Below, piece by piece: positions 15,869-23,498 of a DNA stretch of 23,552 nt. The notes below the pieces were generated by a model. That model saw nothing but the letters and a program-made list of their open reading frames with translations. It did not search any database and was not told the origin of the DNA. Position 1 is the stretch's first letter, and every line of letters begins with the position of its first letter. The translations under genes and the position numbers were made by a program. Location: positions 1 through 23,552 of the forward strand of contig CAYGJZ010000069.1 of NCBI GenBank assembly GCA_964350265.1. The letters are read 5' to 3'. The DNA comes from BQJD01 sp964350265 (GTDB lineage: Bacteria; Pseudomonadota; Gammaproteobacteria; Arenicellales; CAJQKF01).

Positions 15869-16954
15869 TCAGCCGCCGGCCATCGCCGCCAGCTGGTCGG
15901 CCTGGTACTCCGCCGCCAGCGCATCGATGACCAGCTCGAGCTGGCCGGCGAGGATCTCGTCGAGCTTGTAGAGGGTCAGGTTGATGCGATGATCGGTGAC
16001 CCGGTTCTGCGGGAAGTTGTAGGTGCGGATGCGCTCGGAGCGGTCACCGCTGCCGACCAGTTGTCGACGGGTCTGCGCCTCGGCTGCCTGCTGGCGCTGC
16101 ACCTCGGCCTCGAGCAGCCGCGAGGCGAGAATGCTCATCGCCCGGGCGCGGTTCTTGTGCTGCGAACGTTCGTCCTGGCACTCCACCACCACGCCGGTGG
16201 GCAGGTGGGTGATGCGCACCGCCGAGTCGGTCTTGTTGACGTGCTGGCCGCCTGCCCCGGAGGCGCGGTAGGTGTCCACGCGCAGGTCGGACGGGTCGAT
16301 GGCAACTTCGTCGATGTCGTCCGCCTCGGCCAGGATGGCCACCGTGCAGGCCGAGGTGTGGATACGGCCCTGGGCCTCGGTTTCCGGCACCCGCTGCACG
16401 CGGTGGGCGCCGGATTCGAACTTCAGGCGCGAATAGGCGCCGCGGCCGACGATTCGGCTGATGATCTCCTTGTAGCCCCCGGCCTCGCCCTCGCTGCGGC
16501 TGAGCACCTCCACCTTCCAGCCCATCTGCTCGGCATGGATCGAGTACATGCGAAACAGGTCGCCGGCGAACAGGGCAGCCTCGTTGCCGCCGGTGCCGGC
16601 GCGGATCTCGAGGAAGATGTTGCGGTTGTCGTTGGGGTCCTTGGGCAGCAGGCGTCGCTGCAGCTCGGCCTCGGCCTGCTCGATGCGCTCGGCCAGGCCG
16701 GGCAGTTCCGCTGCCGCCAGTTCGCGAATCTCCGGGTCGCCGTCCTCGAGCATGTCGCGGGTTTCCGCGGCCTGCGCCGACAACGAGCGGTAGTCGTGGT
16801 AGAGCGCCACCACCGGCGCGATGTCGGCCAGTTCGCGGTTCAGCTCGCGGTAGCGATCGGTGTCGGCGAAGGCGTCGGGCTCGGCCAGCAGGGCATTGAT
16901 CTCCTCCTCGCGCTCACCCAGGTGATCGAGCTTGTTGAGCAGCGAAGGATTCAT
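15869..16954 (-). CDS. prfA: Peptide chain release factor 1
   Basis: RF1 recognises UAA and UAG stop codons and triggers peptidyl-tRNA hydrolysis. The 361-residue protein has the catalytic GGQ at 235-237 (SGAGGQHVNKT), whose Gln is methylated by the PrmC encoded next door. The codon-recognition tripeptide lies at RVPETEAQGR, reading P-E-T (190-192), a variant of the P-x-T of RF1 (PAT in E. coli). GTGGNEAALF and IHTSACTVAIL are further family landmarks. The ATG start overlaps the hemA stop by 4 bases (16951-16954), indicating coupled expression. Confidence 0.98.
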   Translation of the reverse strand: MNPSLLNKLDHLGEREEEINALLAEPDAFADTDRYRELNRELADIAPVVALYHDYRSLSAQAAETRDMLEDGDPEIRELAAAELPGLAERIEQAEAELQRRLLPKDPNDNRNIFLEIRAGTGGNEAALFAGDLFRMYSIHAEQMGWKVEVLSRSEGEAGGYKEIISRIVGRGAYSRLKFESGAHRVQRVPETEAQGRIHTSACTVAILAEADDIDEVAIDPSDLRVDTYRASGAGGQHVNKTDSAVRITHLPTGVVVECQDERSQHKNRARAMSILASRLLEAEVQRQQAAEAQTRRQLVGSGDRSERIRTYNFPQNRVTDHRINLTLYKLDEILAGQLELVIDALAAEYQADQLAAMAGG

Positions 16955-18207
16955 CGTCGACGCAGTCCGAACAGCGCCCGCATCGCCGTGTTGACCTGTG
17001 CATTGCCGGCCTCGTCGGCCTTGCGCAATGCCTGGCTGGGTTGGTGGGTGAACTTGCGCCCGAGATTCCAGGCCAGCCGCTCGAGCACCTGCTCGGGATC
17101 CTCGCCGGCGCGCAGCCGGCGACGGGCGCGCTCCAGCTCGGCATCGCGCATCTGGTCGACCTGCTGGCGAAAGTCACGAATGGTGGGCACCGCGTCCAGC
17201 GACTTCATCCAGCGCATGAAACGCACCACCTGCAGGTCGATGATCTTCTCCGCCTCCACCGCCGCCTCGCGCCGGGCATGCAGGTTGCGGTCGACCACGT
17301 CGGTCAGGTCGTCGACGGTATACAGGTAGACGTCGCGCAGCGCACCGACCTCCGGTTCGATGTCGCGCGGCACCGCCAGGTCGACCATGAACATCGGCTT
17401 GTGTCGCCGCGCGCGGGTGGCCCGTTCCACCGCGCCCTTGCCGAGGATGGGCAGGGTGCTGGCGGTGGAGGCGACGACGATGTCGGCCTCGTGCAGCCTG
17501 GCCGGCATTTCCGCCAGCGAGATGGCCTCGCAGGAAAACTGCGAGGCCAGCGACTCGGCACGCTCGATGGAGCGGTTGGCGACGATGATGTGGCCGACCC
17601 CGTTCTCGACCAGGTGGCGGGCAACCAGCTCGATGGTCTCGCCGGCGCCGATCAAGAGCACCGTCTGCTCGGCGAGGCTGGCGAAGATGCGCCGCGCCAG
17701 GTCCACCGCGGCATAGGCCACCGACACCGCGTTGGCGCCCACCGCGGTGTCGGTGCGCACCTGCTTGGCCACCGAGAAGGTGTGCTGGAACAGCCGGTTG
17801 AGGATCTTGCCGGTGGTGCCGGCCTTGTGCGCGACGGCGAAGGCATCCTTCATCTGGCCGAGAATCTGCGGTTCGCCGAGCACCATCGAGTCCAGACCGG
17901 AGGCGACCCGGAAGGCATGCTTGACCGCCGCATCGTCGGGGTAGCCGTACACGGTCTGGCGAATCTCCTCGCTGCTCAACCCGCTGTAGTTGCAGATCCA
18001 GCGGCTGACCAGGGCAGGGTCGTGGCGGTTCAGGCGGCAGTAGATCTCGGTGCGGTTGCAGGTCGACAGGATGGTCGCCTCGCTGACGCCGTCGTTGCCG
18101 GCAAGGTCCAGGACCGCGTTTTGCAGGTGTTCGGTCACGAAGGCCGCGCGCTCGCGGACGGCAAGCGGCGCCGTGGTGTGGTTCAGACCGAAGGCGAGCA
18201 GGTGCAT
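16951..18207 (-). CDS. hemA: Glutamyl-tRNA reductase
   Basis: HemA reduces glutamyl-tRNA(Glu) to glutamate-1-semialdehyde with NADPH, the first step of C5 tetrapyrrole synthesis. The 418-residue length equals the E. coli enzyme. Catalytic Cys50 is in STCNRTEIYC, exactly where E. coli has it. The NADPH-binding motif VLLIGAGETIEL lies near residue 190, and the C-terminal dimerisation helices follow. The sequence opens MHLLAFGLNHTTAPLAVRER. hemA, prfA and prmC overlap or nearly touch, so one transcript is likely. A TTGACA-type promoter lies just upstream (18237-18265). Confidence 0.98.
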   Translation of the reverse strand: MHLLAFGLNHTTAPLAVRERAAFVTEHLQNAVLDLAGNDGVSEATILSTCNRTEIYCRLNRHDPALVSRWICNYSGLSSEEIRQTVYGYPDDAAVKHAFRVASGLDSMVLGEPQILGQMKDAFAVAHKAGTTGKILNRLFQHTFSVAKQVRTDTAVGANAVSVAYAAVDLARRIFASLAEQTVLLIGAGETIELVARHLVENGVGHIIVANRSIERAESLASQFSCEAISLAEMPARLHEADIVVASTASTLPILGKGAVERATRARRHKPMFMVDLAVPRDIEPEVGALRDVYLYTVDDLTDVVDRNLHARREAAVEAEKIIDLQVVRFMRWMKSLDAVPTIRDFRQQVDQMRDAELERARRRLRAGEDPEQVLERLAWNLGRKFTHQPSQALRKADEAGNAQVNTAMRALFGLRRR

Positions 18208-18236
18208 CTCGTTGAAAAATAAGAAATCAAACGCGC

Positions 18237-18265
18237 TATTTATCGAGTTGTCCGGTGCTTGTCAA
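18237..18265 (-). promoter_or_regulatory. hemA promoter (sigma-70 type) within an inverted repeat
   Basis: On the minus strand TTGACA (18260-18265, perfect -35) is followed after 17 bases by TAAATA (18237-18242), a fair -10, which would start transcription near 18230, about 23 bases before hemA. The -35 sits between GTCCGG (18250-18255) and CCGGAC (18272-18277), a perfect 6-bp inverted repeat that could be a regulator site. Confidence 0.55.
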
Positions 18266-18282
18266 GGGTCGCCGGACGCTTT

Positions 18283-19845
18283 TCACCGCACCTGCCGCAG
18301 TGCGCGCAGGCGCGCCGCGTTGGCGAGGAACAACACCGTGCACCAGGTGCCCAGGGCGGCCACCGCCAGTTGTACCGCCAGCGCCGGGTAGTCCCCGGCC
18401 AGCACCGCGCCGAACGCCTGCCACAGGCAGCCCCACCAGAAGGCCACGGCGAGGAGGGTGGCGGCAATGCCAAGCGGCAGGCCGTTGCGGCGCAGGCGCC
18501 AGGCGGCAAAGGCGGCGAGGCCGAGGGCACCGGCGGCGAACAGCAGCGCCAGCTCGCCGGCCAGCAGCCAGATGCCCACCGGGATGATGCCGCGCCAGGC
18601 GAACACCGCGGCCAGTGCCGACAGCACCGCGACCACCGCGATGGCCGATCCCAGCCGCATGCCGCCGGCGGCGGGCGCCAGTTGCCCGGCCAGCTCGCGC
18701 ACGGTGGCGGTGGCGCGCACCAGCAATGCCAGCAGCAACCCGGCGAACACGGCGGCGATGCCGTCGGCGACCAGCGCCGGCGGCAGCGGCAGCCGCCAGC
18801 CAAGGGCGGCGAGGGCGCCGATGCCGTAGTCTAGGGTGGCGACACCGTCGATGCCCCGGTTCCAGTCGGGCAGGGCATCGGGCACTTCCCCGGTGAGGGC
18901 GGGCGCGGCCAGCAGGGCGCACAGCAGCACCACCGCCAGCAGGCCTTCAAAGGTGGAGGCGGCCACCGGCGCCCGGCGTGCATGACCCTCCACCGCGCCG
19001 AGCAGGGGCAGGATGCCGACCCCGGCGCAGATCGCCACCAGCGGCAGCGCCGACGGTGCCGTCGACGAGCTGGCGTAGCCGAGGTAGGCCACCGGCGGGT
19101 GTTCGACGACGAAGGCAGCGAGGGCGAGCACCAGCAATGCCGCCAGCGACAGTGCCACCAGGTTGCCCAGCGGTGCCAGCAGGCGCGGGGCGAAGGCGGC
19201 GGCGGCCGCCAGCAGCGGCGCCAGCGCGGCGATCACCGGCAACGCGGTGCCAGTGGAGGGGCCGACGGCCCCCAGGGCATGGGCGATGCCGACGCCGGCC
19301 GGCAGCGCCACCAGCGCGGCCAGCACCGTGGTCACCGCGGCGGTGCGTCCGCTGGCCAGGGACAGCGGCATGGCCAGCAGGCACCAGGCCAGGAGCGTGG
19401 CGGCGGCGGCGGGGTAGCGCGCCACCAGGCCGGCCAGCATGGCGGCGACGAAGGGGGCCCACACCAGCAGGGCGCCGGCCAGGGCCACCCGCAGCGCGGT
19501 GGCCAGCGGTTCGCCGCCGACCCGTCCCATGGCCGCGAGGCCGTTGGCGCCACTGACGGCGCCGGTCCAGGCCATGGCCGAGGACAGCAGCGCCGACAGC
19601 AGGGCGCAGGCGGCGAGGACCCAGGCATAGATCGGCGCCCAGCCCCAGGTCAGGGCCAGGGACATGCCGACCAGCGACAGCACGCCGCCGGAGGCGGCAA
19701 TGTCCAGACCGGCTACCGCCGTGGTTCTCGACCGGTTGTCCGCCGCCAGCGGCGGGAAGACGAACACCGCCAGCACCCGGCCGAAGAAGCGGTGGCTCAT
19801 CAGCAACAGCACGACGGCGATCAGCAGCAGGAAAAGGGTGTTCAT
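18283..19845 (-). CDS. Polytopic membrane protein, CstA-like
   Basis: The 520-residue product is almost entirely hydrophobic, with at least 12 probable membrane helices, so a transporter or channel is likely. Its start (MNTLFLLLIAVVLLLMSHRFFGRVLA) resembles the N-terminus of CstA-type peptide/pyruvate transporters, and the next part GWAPIYAWVLAACALLSALLSSAMAW resembles the second CstA segment. The rest does not carry a motif I can name, and the family is offered as a weak assignment. There is one clear charged, conserved-looking stretch near the first helix and few charges elsewhere. The ATG at 19845 is not preceded by a clear ribosome site. It stands alone between hemA and the divergent TPR lipoprotein gene; the close relatives of this locus in Pseudomonas have no gene here. 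Confidence 0.72.
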   Translation of the reverse strand: MNTLFLLLIAVVLLLMSHRFFGRVLAVFVFPPLAADNRSRTTAVAGLDIAASGGVLSLVGMSLALTWGWAPIYAWVLAACALLSALLSSAMAWTGAVSGANGLAAMGRVGGEPLATALRVALAGALLVWAPFVAAMLAGLVARYPAAAATLLAWCLLAMPLSLASGRTAAVTTVLAALVALPAGVGIAHALGAVGPSTGTALPVIAALAPLLAAAAAFAPRLLAPLGNLVALSLAALLVLALAAFVVEHPPVAYLGYASSSTAPSALPLVAICAGVGILPLLGAVEGHARRAPVAASTFEGLLAVVLLCALLAAPALTGEVPDALPDWNRGIDGVATLDYGIGALAALGWRLPLPPALVADGIAAVFAGLLLALLVRATATVRELAGQLAPAAGGMRLGSAIAVVAVLSALAAVFAWRGIIPVGIWLLAGELALLFAAGALGLAAFAAWRLRRNGLPLGIAATLLAVAFWWGCLWQAFGAVLAGDYPALAVQLAVAALGTWCTVLFLANAARLRALRQVR

Positions 19846-19866
19846 GGGTTCGTGGTGCGCGTAACG

Positions 19867-19882
19867 GGCGCCGGGCGGCGCC
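19867..19882 (-). other. 5' leader hairpin of the CstA-like gene
   Basis: GGCGCC (19867-19872) and GGCGCC (19877-19882), each palindromic, can pair across a 4-base loop. It lies just downstream of the -10 box at 19889-19897, so it would be within the first 16 bases of the transcript. Confidence 0.35.
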
Positions 19883-19888
19883 TGCGCG

Positions 19889-19897
19889 AGGATAGCA
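19889..19897 (-). promoter_or_regulatory. Extended -10 promoter for the CstA-like gene
   Basis: The minus strand reads TGCTATCCT here: TG, one base, then TATCCT. It would begin transcription near 19882, about 37 bases before the ATG at 19845. The box matches the TGCTATnCT pattern at 12765 and 20005. Confidence 0.4.
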
Positions 19898-20004
19898 TGG
19901 CGGCGCCCGCGACGGCGCTCGCGAAGGGGTGCGCGATGCGATGCCCGATGACGCGATGTTCATGGCCGGGGGCCGCCGACAGGCACCATGGTCGACGGCG
20001 AATC

Positions 20005-20013
20005 TGCTATTCT
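20005..20013 (+). promoter_or_regulatory. Extended -10 promoter for the lipoprotein-lolB-ispE operon
   Basis: TGCTATTCT (TATTCT at 20008-20013, with a TG one base upstream) is 40 bases before the TTG start of the lipoprotein gene. It lacks a recognisable -35 and shares its form with other boxes in the window. This is the most likely start for lbcA-lolB-ispE transcription. Confidence 0.45.
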
Positions 20014-20052
20014 CATCGCGTTGCCTACCCGCCTGAACAGAGCCGAAAGTCC

Positions 20053-21819
20053 TTGACTCGCCACCGATATCCCGTTGCCCAGACCGGCGCGCACGCGTGG
20101 CGCGTGGTGCCCGTCGTGGCACTGGCGGCCTGGCTTGCCGGCTGCGTGGCGACCGGTCCTTCGCCGGCCGTGGCGGAACCCGTCGCCGACGCCGCGCCGC
20201 CGGAGGAGCCGACCCCGTCCCGTCCCGCGGTGAGCCTCGACGGCGACCTCGTCTACGACTACCTGCTGGCGGACATTGCCGAGCGACGTGGCCAGGCGCA
20301 GGTGGCGGTGGCGGCCGCGGTGCGCGTCGCCGAACGCACCGGCGATCCGCTGCTGGTACTGCGCGCCTTCCGTGCCGCCCTGCGGACCGGTGATACCGAT
20401 GCCGCGCTGGCCATGGCCGGGCTGCTCGCCGAAACCGGCGACGACCCGGTGCATGCCGGTTTCGCCCGCGTCCAGGCGCTGCTCGGCGCCGGCCGCGACG
20501 ACGAGGCGGTGACCGAGGTCGGCACGATGCTGGCCGACTGGCCGGACCAGCGCGAGCGCGTGTTCAACAATGCCAGCGAAGCCTTCGCCCAGCAGGCCGA
20601 CCCCGAGCGCTTCCTGCCCCGGCTGCAGACGCTGGCCGATGCCTATCCCGACGATCGCCACGGCTACTTCGCCCTCGCCTACCTGGCCAGCCGGGTGGGC
20701 CGGCCGGAGGCGCTCGGCGAGGCCATCGACCGCGCCCTGGCGCTGGATCCGGACTGGGAACAGGCCGCCATCGTGCGCTACATCCACCTGGTGCAAAGCG
20801 ATCGCGCGGCCGAGGCGCAGGCCTTCGCCGACCAGTTCATCGACACCCACCCGCAGGCCCTGGCCCTGGCCGAGCGCCAGGCCCGGCTGCTCGCCGCCTC
20901 CGGCGAGATGGCCGCGGCGCTGGAACGTTTCGAGTACGTGCTGCGCCGCCAGGGCGACAACAGCGAACTGCTCATCGCCACCGCGCTGACGCGCATGCAA
21001 CTGGAGCAGTACAGTGGCGCGCGGCGCCTGCTGCTGCGTCACCTGGAACTGAATCCGCGCAGCGACGAGACGCGCATGCAGCTCGGCCAGCTGGCCTACC
21101 TGCGCGAGCGCTACGACGAGTCCATCGCCTGGTACGGCGAGGTCATCGACGAGACGCTGGTGTTCGAGGCGCAGCGGCGGCTGGGGTCGGCGCTGCTGGA
21201 GCGCGACGGCCCGGAGGCGGCGCTGGATCACCTCGCCGGCCTGGTGCCGTCCAGCCTGGAAGAGGAAGTCGACCTGCTGCTTGGCCAGGAACAGGTGCTG
21301 CGCCAGCTCGGCCGGCTGGAAGACGCCTATACCCTGGTCGACGGTGCCCTGCAGGACATCCCCGACAACGGCGACCTGCTGTATTCCCGTGCCCTGCTCG
21401 CCGCCGAGCTTGGCCGGCTGCCCGAGCACGAGCGGGACATCCGCCAGGTCATCGCCATGGAGCCGGAAAACGCCCATGCCTACAACGCGCTGGGCTATAC
21501 CCTGGCCGACCAGACCAGTCGCTTCGACGAGGCGCTGGAACTGATCAGCCGGGCCCTGGAGCTGGCCCCGGAGGACCCGTTCATCCTCGATTCCATGGGC
21601 TGGGTGCAGTTTCGACTCGGGCGCCTGCGCGAGGCCGAGGAATACCTGCGCCGCGCCCTGGCGATCCGCAGCGATGCCGAGATCGCCGCCCACCTGGGCG
21701 AAGTGCTGTGGGCCGACGGCATGCACGAGGAAGCCCGCCGGCTGTGGGACGAGGCGCTCGACCGCGACCCGCAGAACAAGACCCTGCGCGACACCCTCGA
21801 CCGCCTCGACCCGCGATGA
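20053..21819 (+). CDS. TPR-repeat outer-membrane lipoprotein, LbcA-like
   Basis: The 588-residue protein is a lipoprotein: LAGC with lipidated Cys31 and Val at +2, which favours the outer membrane. The mature part is a run of tetratricopeptide repeats, clearest at ALELAPEDPFILDSMGWVQFRLGRLREAEEYLRRAL and at the 'LELNPRSDETRMQLGQLAYLRERYDESI' segment (quoted in part: LELNPRSDE, QLAYLRERY). The gene order hemA / TPR lipoprotein / lolB / ispE / tRNA-Gln / prs matches P. aeruginosa, where the PA4667 product LbcA binds the protease CtpA and promotes degradation of peptidoglycan hydrolases. The same function here is inferred by synteny and architecture. TTG 20053 is the chosen start; the upstream frame contains no family sequence. 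The stop overlaps lolB. Confidence 0.85.
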   Translation: MTRHRYPVAQTGAHAWRVVPVVALAAWLAGCVATGPSPAVAEPVADAAPPEEPTPSRPAVSLDGDLVYDYLLADIAERRGQAQVAVAAAVRVAERTGDPLLVLRAFRAALRTGDTDAALAMAGLLAETGDDPVHAGFARVQALLGAGRDDEAVTEVGTMLADWPDQRERVFNNASEAFAQQADPERFLPRLQTLADAYPDDRHGYFALAYLASRVGRPEALGEAIDRALALDPDWEQAAIVRYIHLVQSDRAAEAQAFADQFIDTHPQALALAERQARLLAASGEMAAALERFEYVLRRQGDNSELLIATALTRMQLEQYSGARRLLLRHLELNPRSDETRMQLGQLAYLRERYDESIAWYGEVIDETLVFEAQRRLGSALLERDGPEAALDHLAGLVPSSLEEEVDLLLGQEQVLRQLGRLEDAYTLVDGALQDIPDNGDLLYSRALLAAELGRLPEHERDIRQVIAMEPENAHAYNALGYTLADQTSRFDEALELISRALELAPEDPFILDSMGWVQFRLGRLREAEEYLRRALAIRSDAEIAAHLGEVLWADGMHEEARRLWDEALDRDPQNKTLRDTLDRLDPR

Positions 21820-22472
21820 TGCGCGTCGCCGTCGTCCTCGTCGCCGCGCTGGCGCTCGGCGCCTGCGCCACCACGCCGCGCCCCGGCACGCTGTCGCCGG
21901 AGCTGCTGGCCCGCTGGCAGGCGCGCCAGGCCGAGGTCGCGGACATCGATCACTTCGACATCAAGGGACGCATGGCGGTACGCACCGCCGATGACGGCGG
22001 CTCGGCCACCTTCATCTGGGAGCGCGAGGGCGACGACCACCGCATCGAGATGTTCGGCCCCTTCGGCAGCGGCCGGGTAACCATCGTCGAGCGCGACGGC
22101 ACCGCCACCCTGCGCGACGGCGACGACAACACCGACAGCGCCGGCAATGCCGAGACCCTGCTGTATCGCCGGGTCGGCTGGCACGTGCCGTTCCGCTCCC
22201 TCAACTACTGGCTCAAGGGCGTGCCCTCGCCGGCCCCGTACAGCGCCCTGAGCCTGGACGAGTCCGGCCGCGCCATCGGCTTCGACCAGGACGGCTGGCA
22301 GGTCAGCATCCTCGACTATGCCGCCGGCGAGCCGGCCATGCCGCGCCGGGTCTTCCTCAGCGCCCTGCCGGGGACCGTGCACCTGGTGGGCGAGGAGGGC
22401 GAGGACCTCGGCGACCGACTCGACGTGAAGGTGGTGCTGCGCCGCTGGCAGGTGCTGCCCGGCCCGGGATGA
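21816..22472 (+). CDS. lolB: Outer-membrane lipoprotein receptor LolB
   Basis: LolB accepts lipoproteins from LolA and inserts them into the outer membrane inner leaflet. The 218-residue precursor has the lipobox LGAC (lipidated Cys17), then a beta-rich domain with FDIKGRMAVR, RIEMFGPFGSGRVTIVE and FRSLNYWLKGVPSP, the last like E. coli LNSLRQWILGLPG. Two adjacent ATGs (21816 and 21819) are possible starts; the first overlaps the upstream stop. The downstream ispE begins 28 bases after the stop. Lack of the ATG-independent ribosome site fits translational coupling with the lipoprotein gene. Confidence 0.92.
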   Translation: MMRVAVVLVAALALGACATTPRPGTLSPELLARWQARQAEVADIDHFDIKGRMAVRTADDGGSATFIWEREGDDHRIEMFGPFGSGRVTIVERDGTATLRDGDDNTDSAGNAETLLYRRVGWHVPFRSLNYWLKGVPSPAPYSALSLDESGRAIGFDQDGWQVSILDYAAGEPAMPRRVFLSALPGTVHLVGEEGEDLGDRLDVKVVLRRWQVLPGPG

Positions 22473-22500
22473 GCACGCCATCGCCGCCGGCTTCCCGCCG

Positions 22501-23331
22501 ATGAAGCCCGAACGCCACTGGCCGGCGCCGGCCAAGATCAACCTGTTCCTGCACGTCAACGGCCGCCGCGACGACGGCTACCACGAACTGCAGACCCTCT
22601 ACCAGTTTCTCGACGTCGGCGACAGGCTGCGCTTCGCGGTGCGCGACGACGGCGTCATCCGCAGGACCACCAACCCGGAACTGCCGGCGGAAGACCTCGC
22701 CGTGCGCGCCGCCCGCGCCCTCGCCCAGGCCAGCGGCTGCCGCCTCGGCGTGGACATTGCCATCGACAAGGTCATCCCGGCCGGGGCGGGTCTTGGCGGC
22801 GGCAGCTCCGACGCCGCCACCACCCTGCTGGCCCTCGACCGGCTGTGGGGCACGGGGCTTGGCACGGACGCGCTGCGGCGCATCGCCGCCGGTCTCGGCG
22901 CCGACGTGCCGGTGTTCGTGTTCGGCCACGCCGCCTGGGCGGAGGGCATCGGCGAGCGGCTGGCGGCGGCCCACCCGCCGGAACGCTGGTACTGCGTCGT
23001 CACGCCGCCGGTGCACGTGGGCACCGCGACGGTGTTTGGCGATGCGCAATTGACACGCAACACGCCGGTGATCACAATACGCGATTTTTTGGCGGGCCGG
23101 ACCCGGAACGACCTGGAAGCCGTGGTGCGTCGGCGTTTTCCCGCGGTGGGCGAGGCGCTCGACTGGCTGTCCTCCCATGCGCCGGCACGGATGACCGGCA
23201 GTGGAGCCGCGGTATTCGCCGAAGTGGCGGATCGCAGCGCCGGCGAGCGGATTCTCGCGCGTCTTCCAAGACCCGGTCGCGGCTTCGTTGCCCGCGGTAT
23301 CAATGTCCACCCGCTCGCCGTTGGCGGGTAG
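22501..23331 (+). CDS. ispE: 4-diphosphocytidyl-2-C-methyl-D-erythritol kinase
   Basis: IspE phosphorylates CDP-methylerythritol in the MEP isoprenoid pathway. The 276-residue GHMP kinase has PAPAKINLFLHVNGRRDDGYHELQT at the start (including the catalytic Lys12 region), the ATP-binding loop PAGAGLGGGSSDAA (93-106) and the catalytic Asp135 in GADVPVFVFG. A third motif, RMTGSGAAVFAEV, is near the C-terminus. Start ATG 22501 fits the family. Inside the gene, at 23050-23078, is a near-consensus promoter that could drive the tRNA and prs. Codon use changes locally there (more A/T), as expected if the region has a second role. Confidence 0.97.
   Translation: MKPERHWPAPAKINLFLHVNGRRDDGYHELQTLYQFLDVGDRLRFAVRDDGVIRRTTNPELPAEDLAVRAARALAQASGCRLGVDIAIDKVIPAGAGLGGGSSDAATTLLALDRLWGTGLGTDALRRIAAGLGADVPVFVFGHAAWAEGIGERLAAAHPPERWYCVVTPPVHVGTATVFGDAQLTRNTPVITIRDFLAGRTRNDLEAVVRRRFPAVGEALDWLSSHAPARMTGSGAAVFAEVADRSAGERILARLPRPGRGFVARGINVHPLAVGG
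23050..23078 (+). promoter_or_regulatory. Internal sigma-70 promoter within ispE for tRNA-Gln and prs
   Basis: TTGACA (23050-23055) and CACAAT (23073-23078) are separated by exactly 17 bases: a perfect -35 and a 4-of-6 -10. The following bases are GC-rich (ACGCG) before a run of six T. The start would be near 23085, leaving about 270 bases of leader before the tRNA. Confidence 0.5.
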
Positions 23332-23358
23332 GAGACAGGCGGGTCGACGGGTATCATT

Positions 23359-23435
23359 TGGGGCGTAGCCAAGAGGTCCAAGGCACCGGATTTTGATTCC
23401 GGCATTCCCAGGTTCGAATCCTGGCGCCCCAGCCA
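23359..23435 (+). tRNA. tRNA-Gln (anticodon TTG)
   Basis: The cloverleaf is complete: acceptor TGGGGCG (23359-23365) pairs with CGCCCCA (23425-23431), followed by discriminator G and encoded CCA (23433-23435). The anticodon stem CCGGA/TCCGG encloses TTTTGAT with anticodon TTG at 23393-23395, reading CAA. The T-arm is CCAGG-TTCGAAT-CCTGG. The D-arm is GCCAAGAGGTCCAAGGC, two bases longer than in E. coli tRNA-Gln, which makes the gene 77 bases. It lies between ispE and prs, as in Pseudomonas. Confidence 0.97.
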
Positions 23436-23498
23436 GCCCACGATCGGCGCTGCCCATGGCAGCAGACCGATGATGTACGCGGATCAAGAGGAATACCA

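Noticed and set aside
18982..20052. A 357-codon in-frame extension of the LbcA-like protein
   Set aside because: It lies opposite the CstA-like gene and reads Gln/Gly/Arg-rich noise; the lipoprotein signal begins at 20053.
23352..23357. TATCAT as the -10 box of a tRNA-Gln promoter
   Set aside because: It ends one base before the tRNA 5' end, so transcription would begin inside the tRNA.
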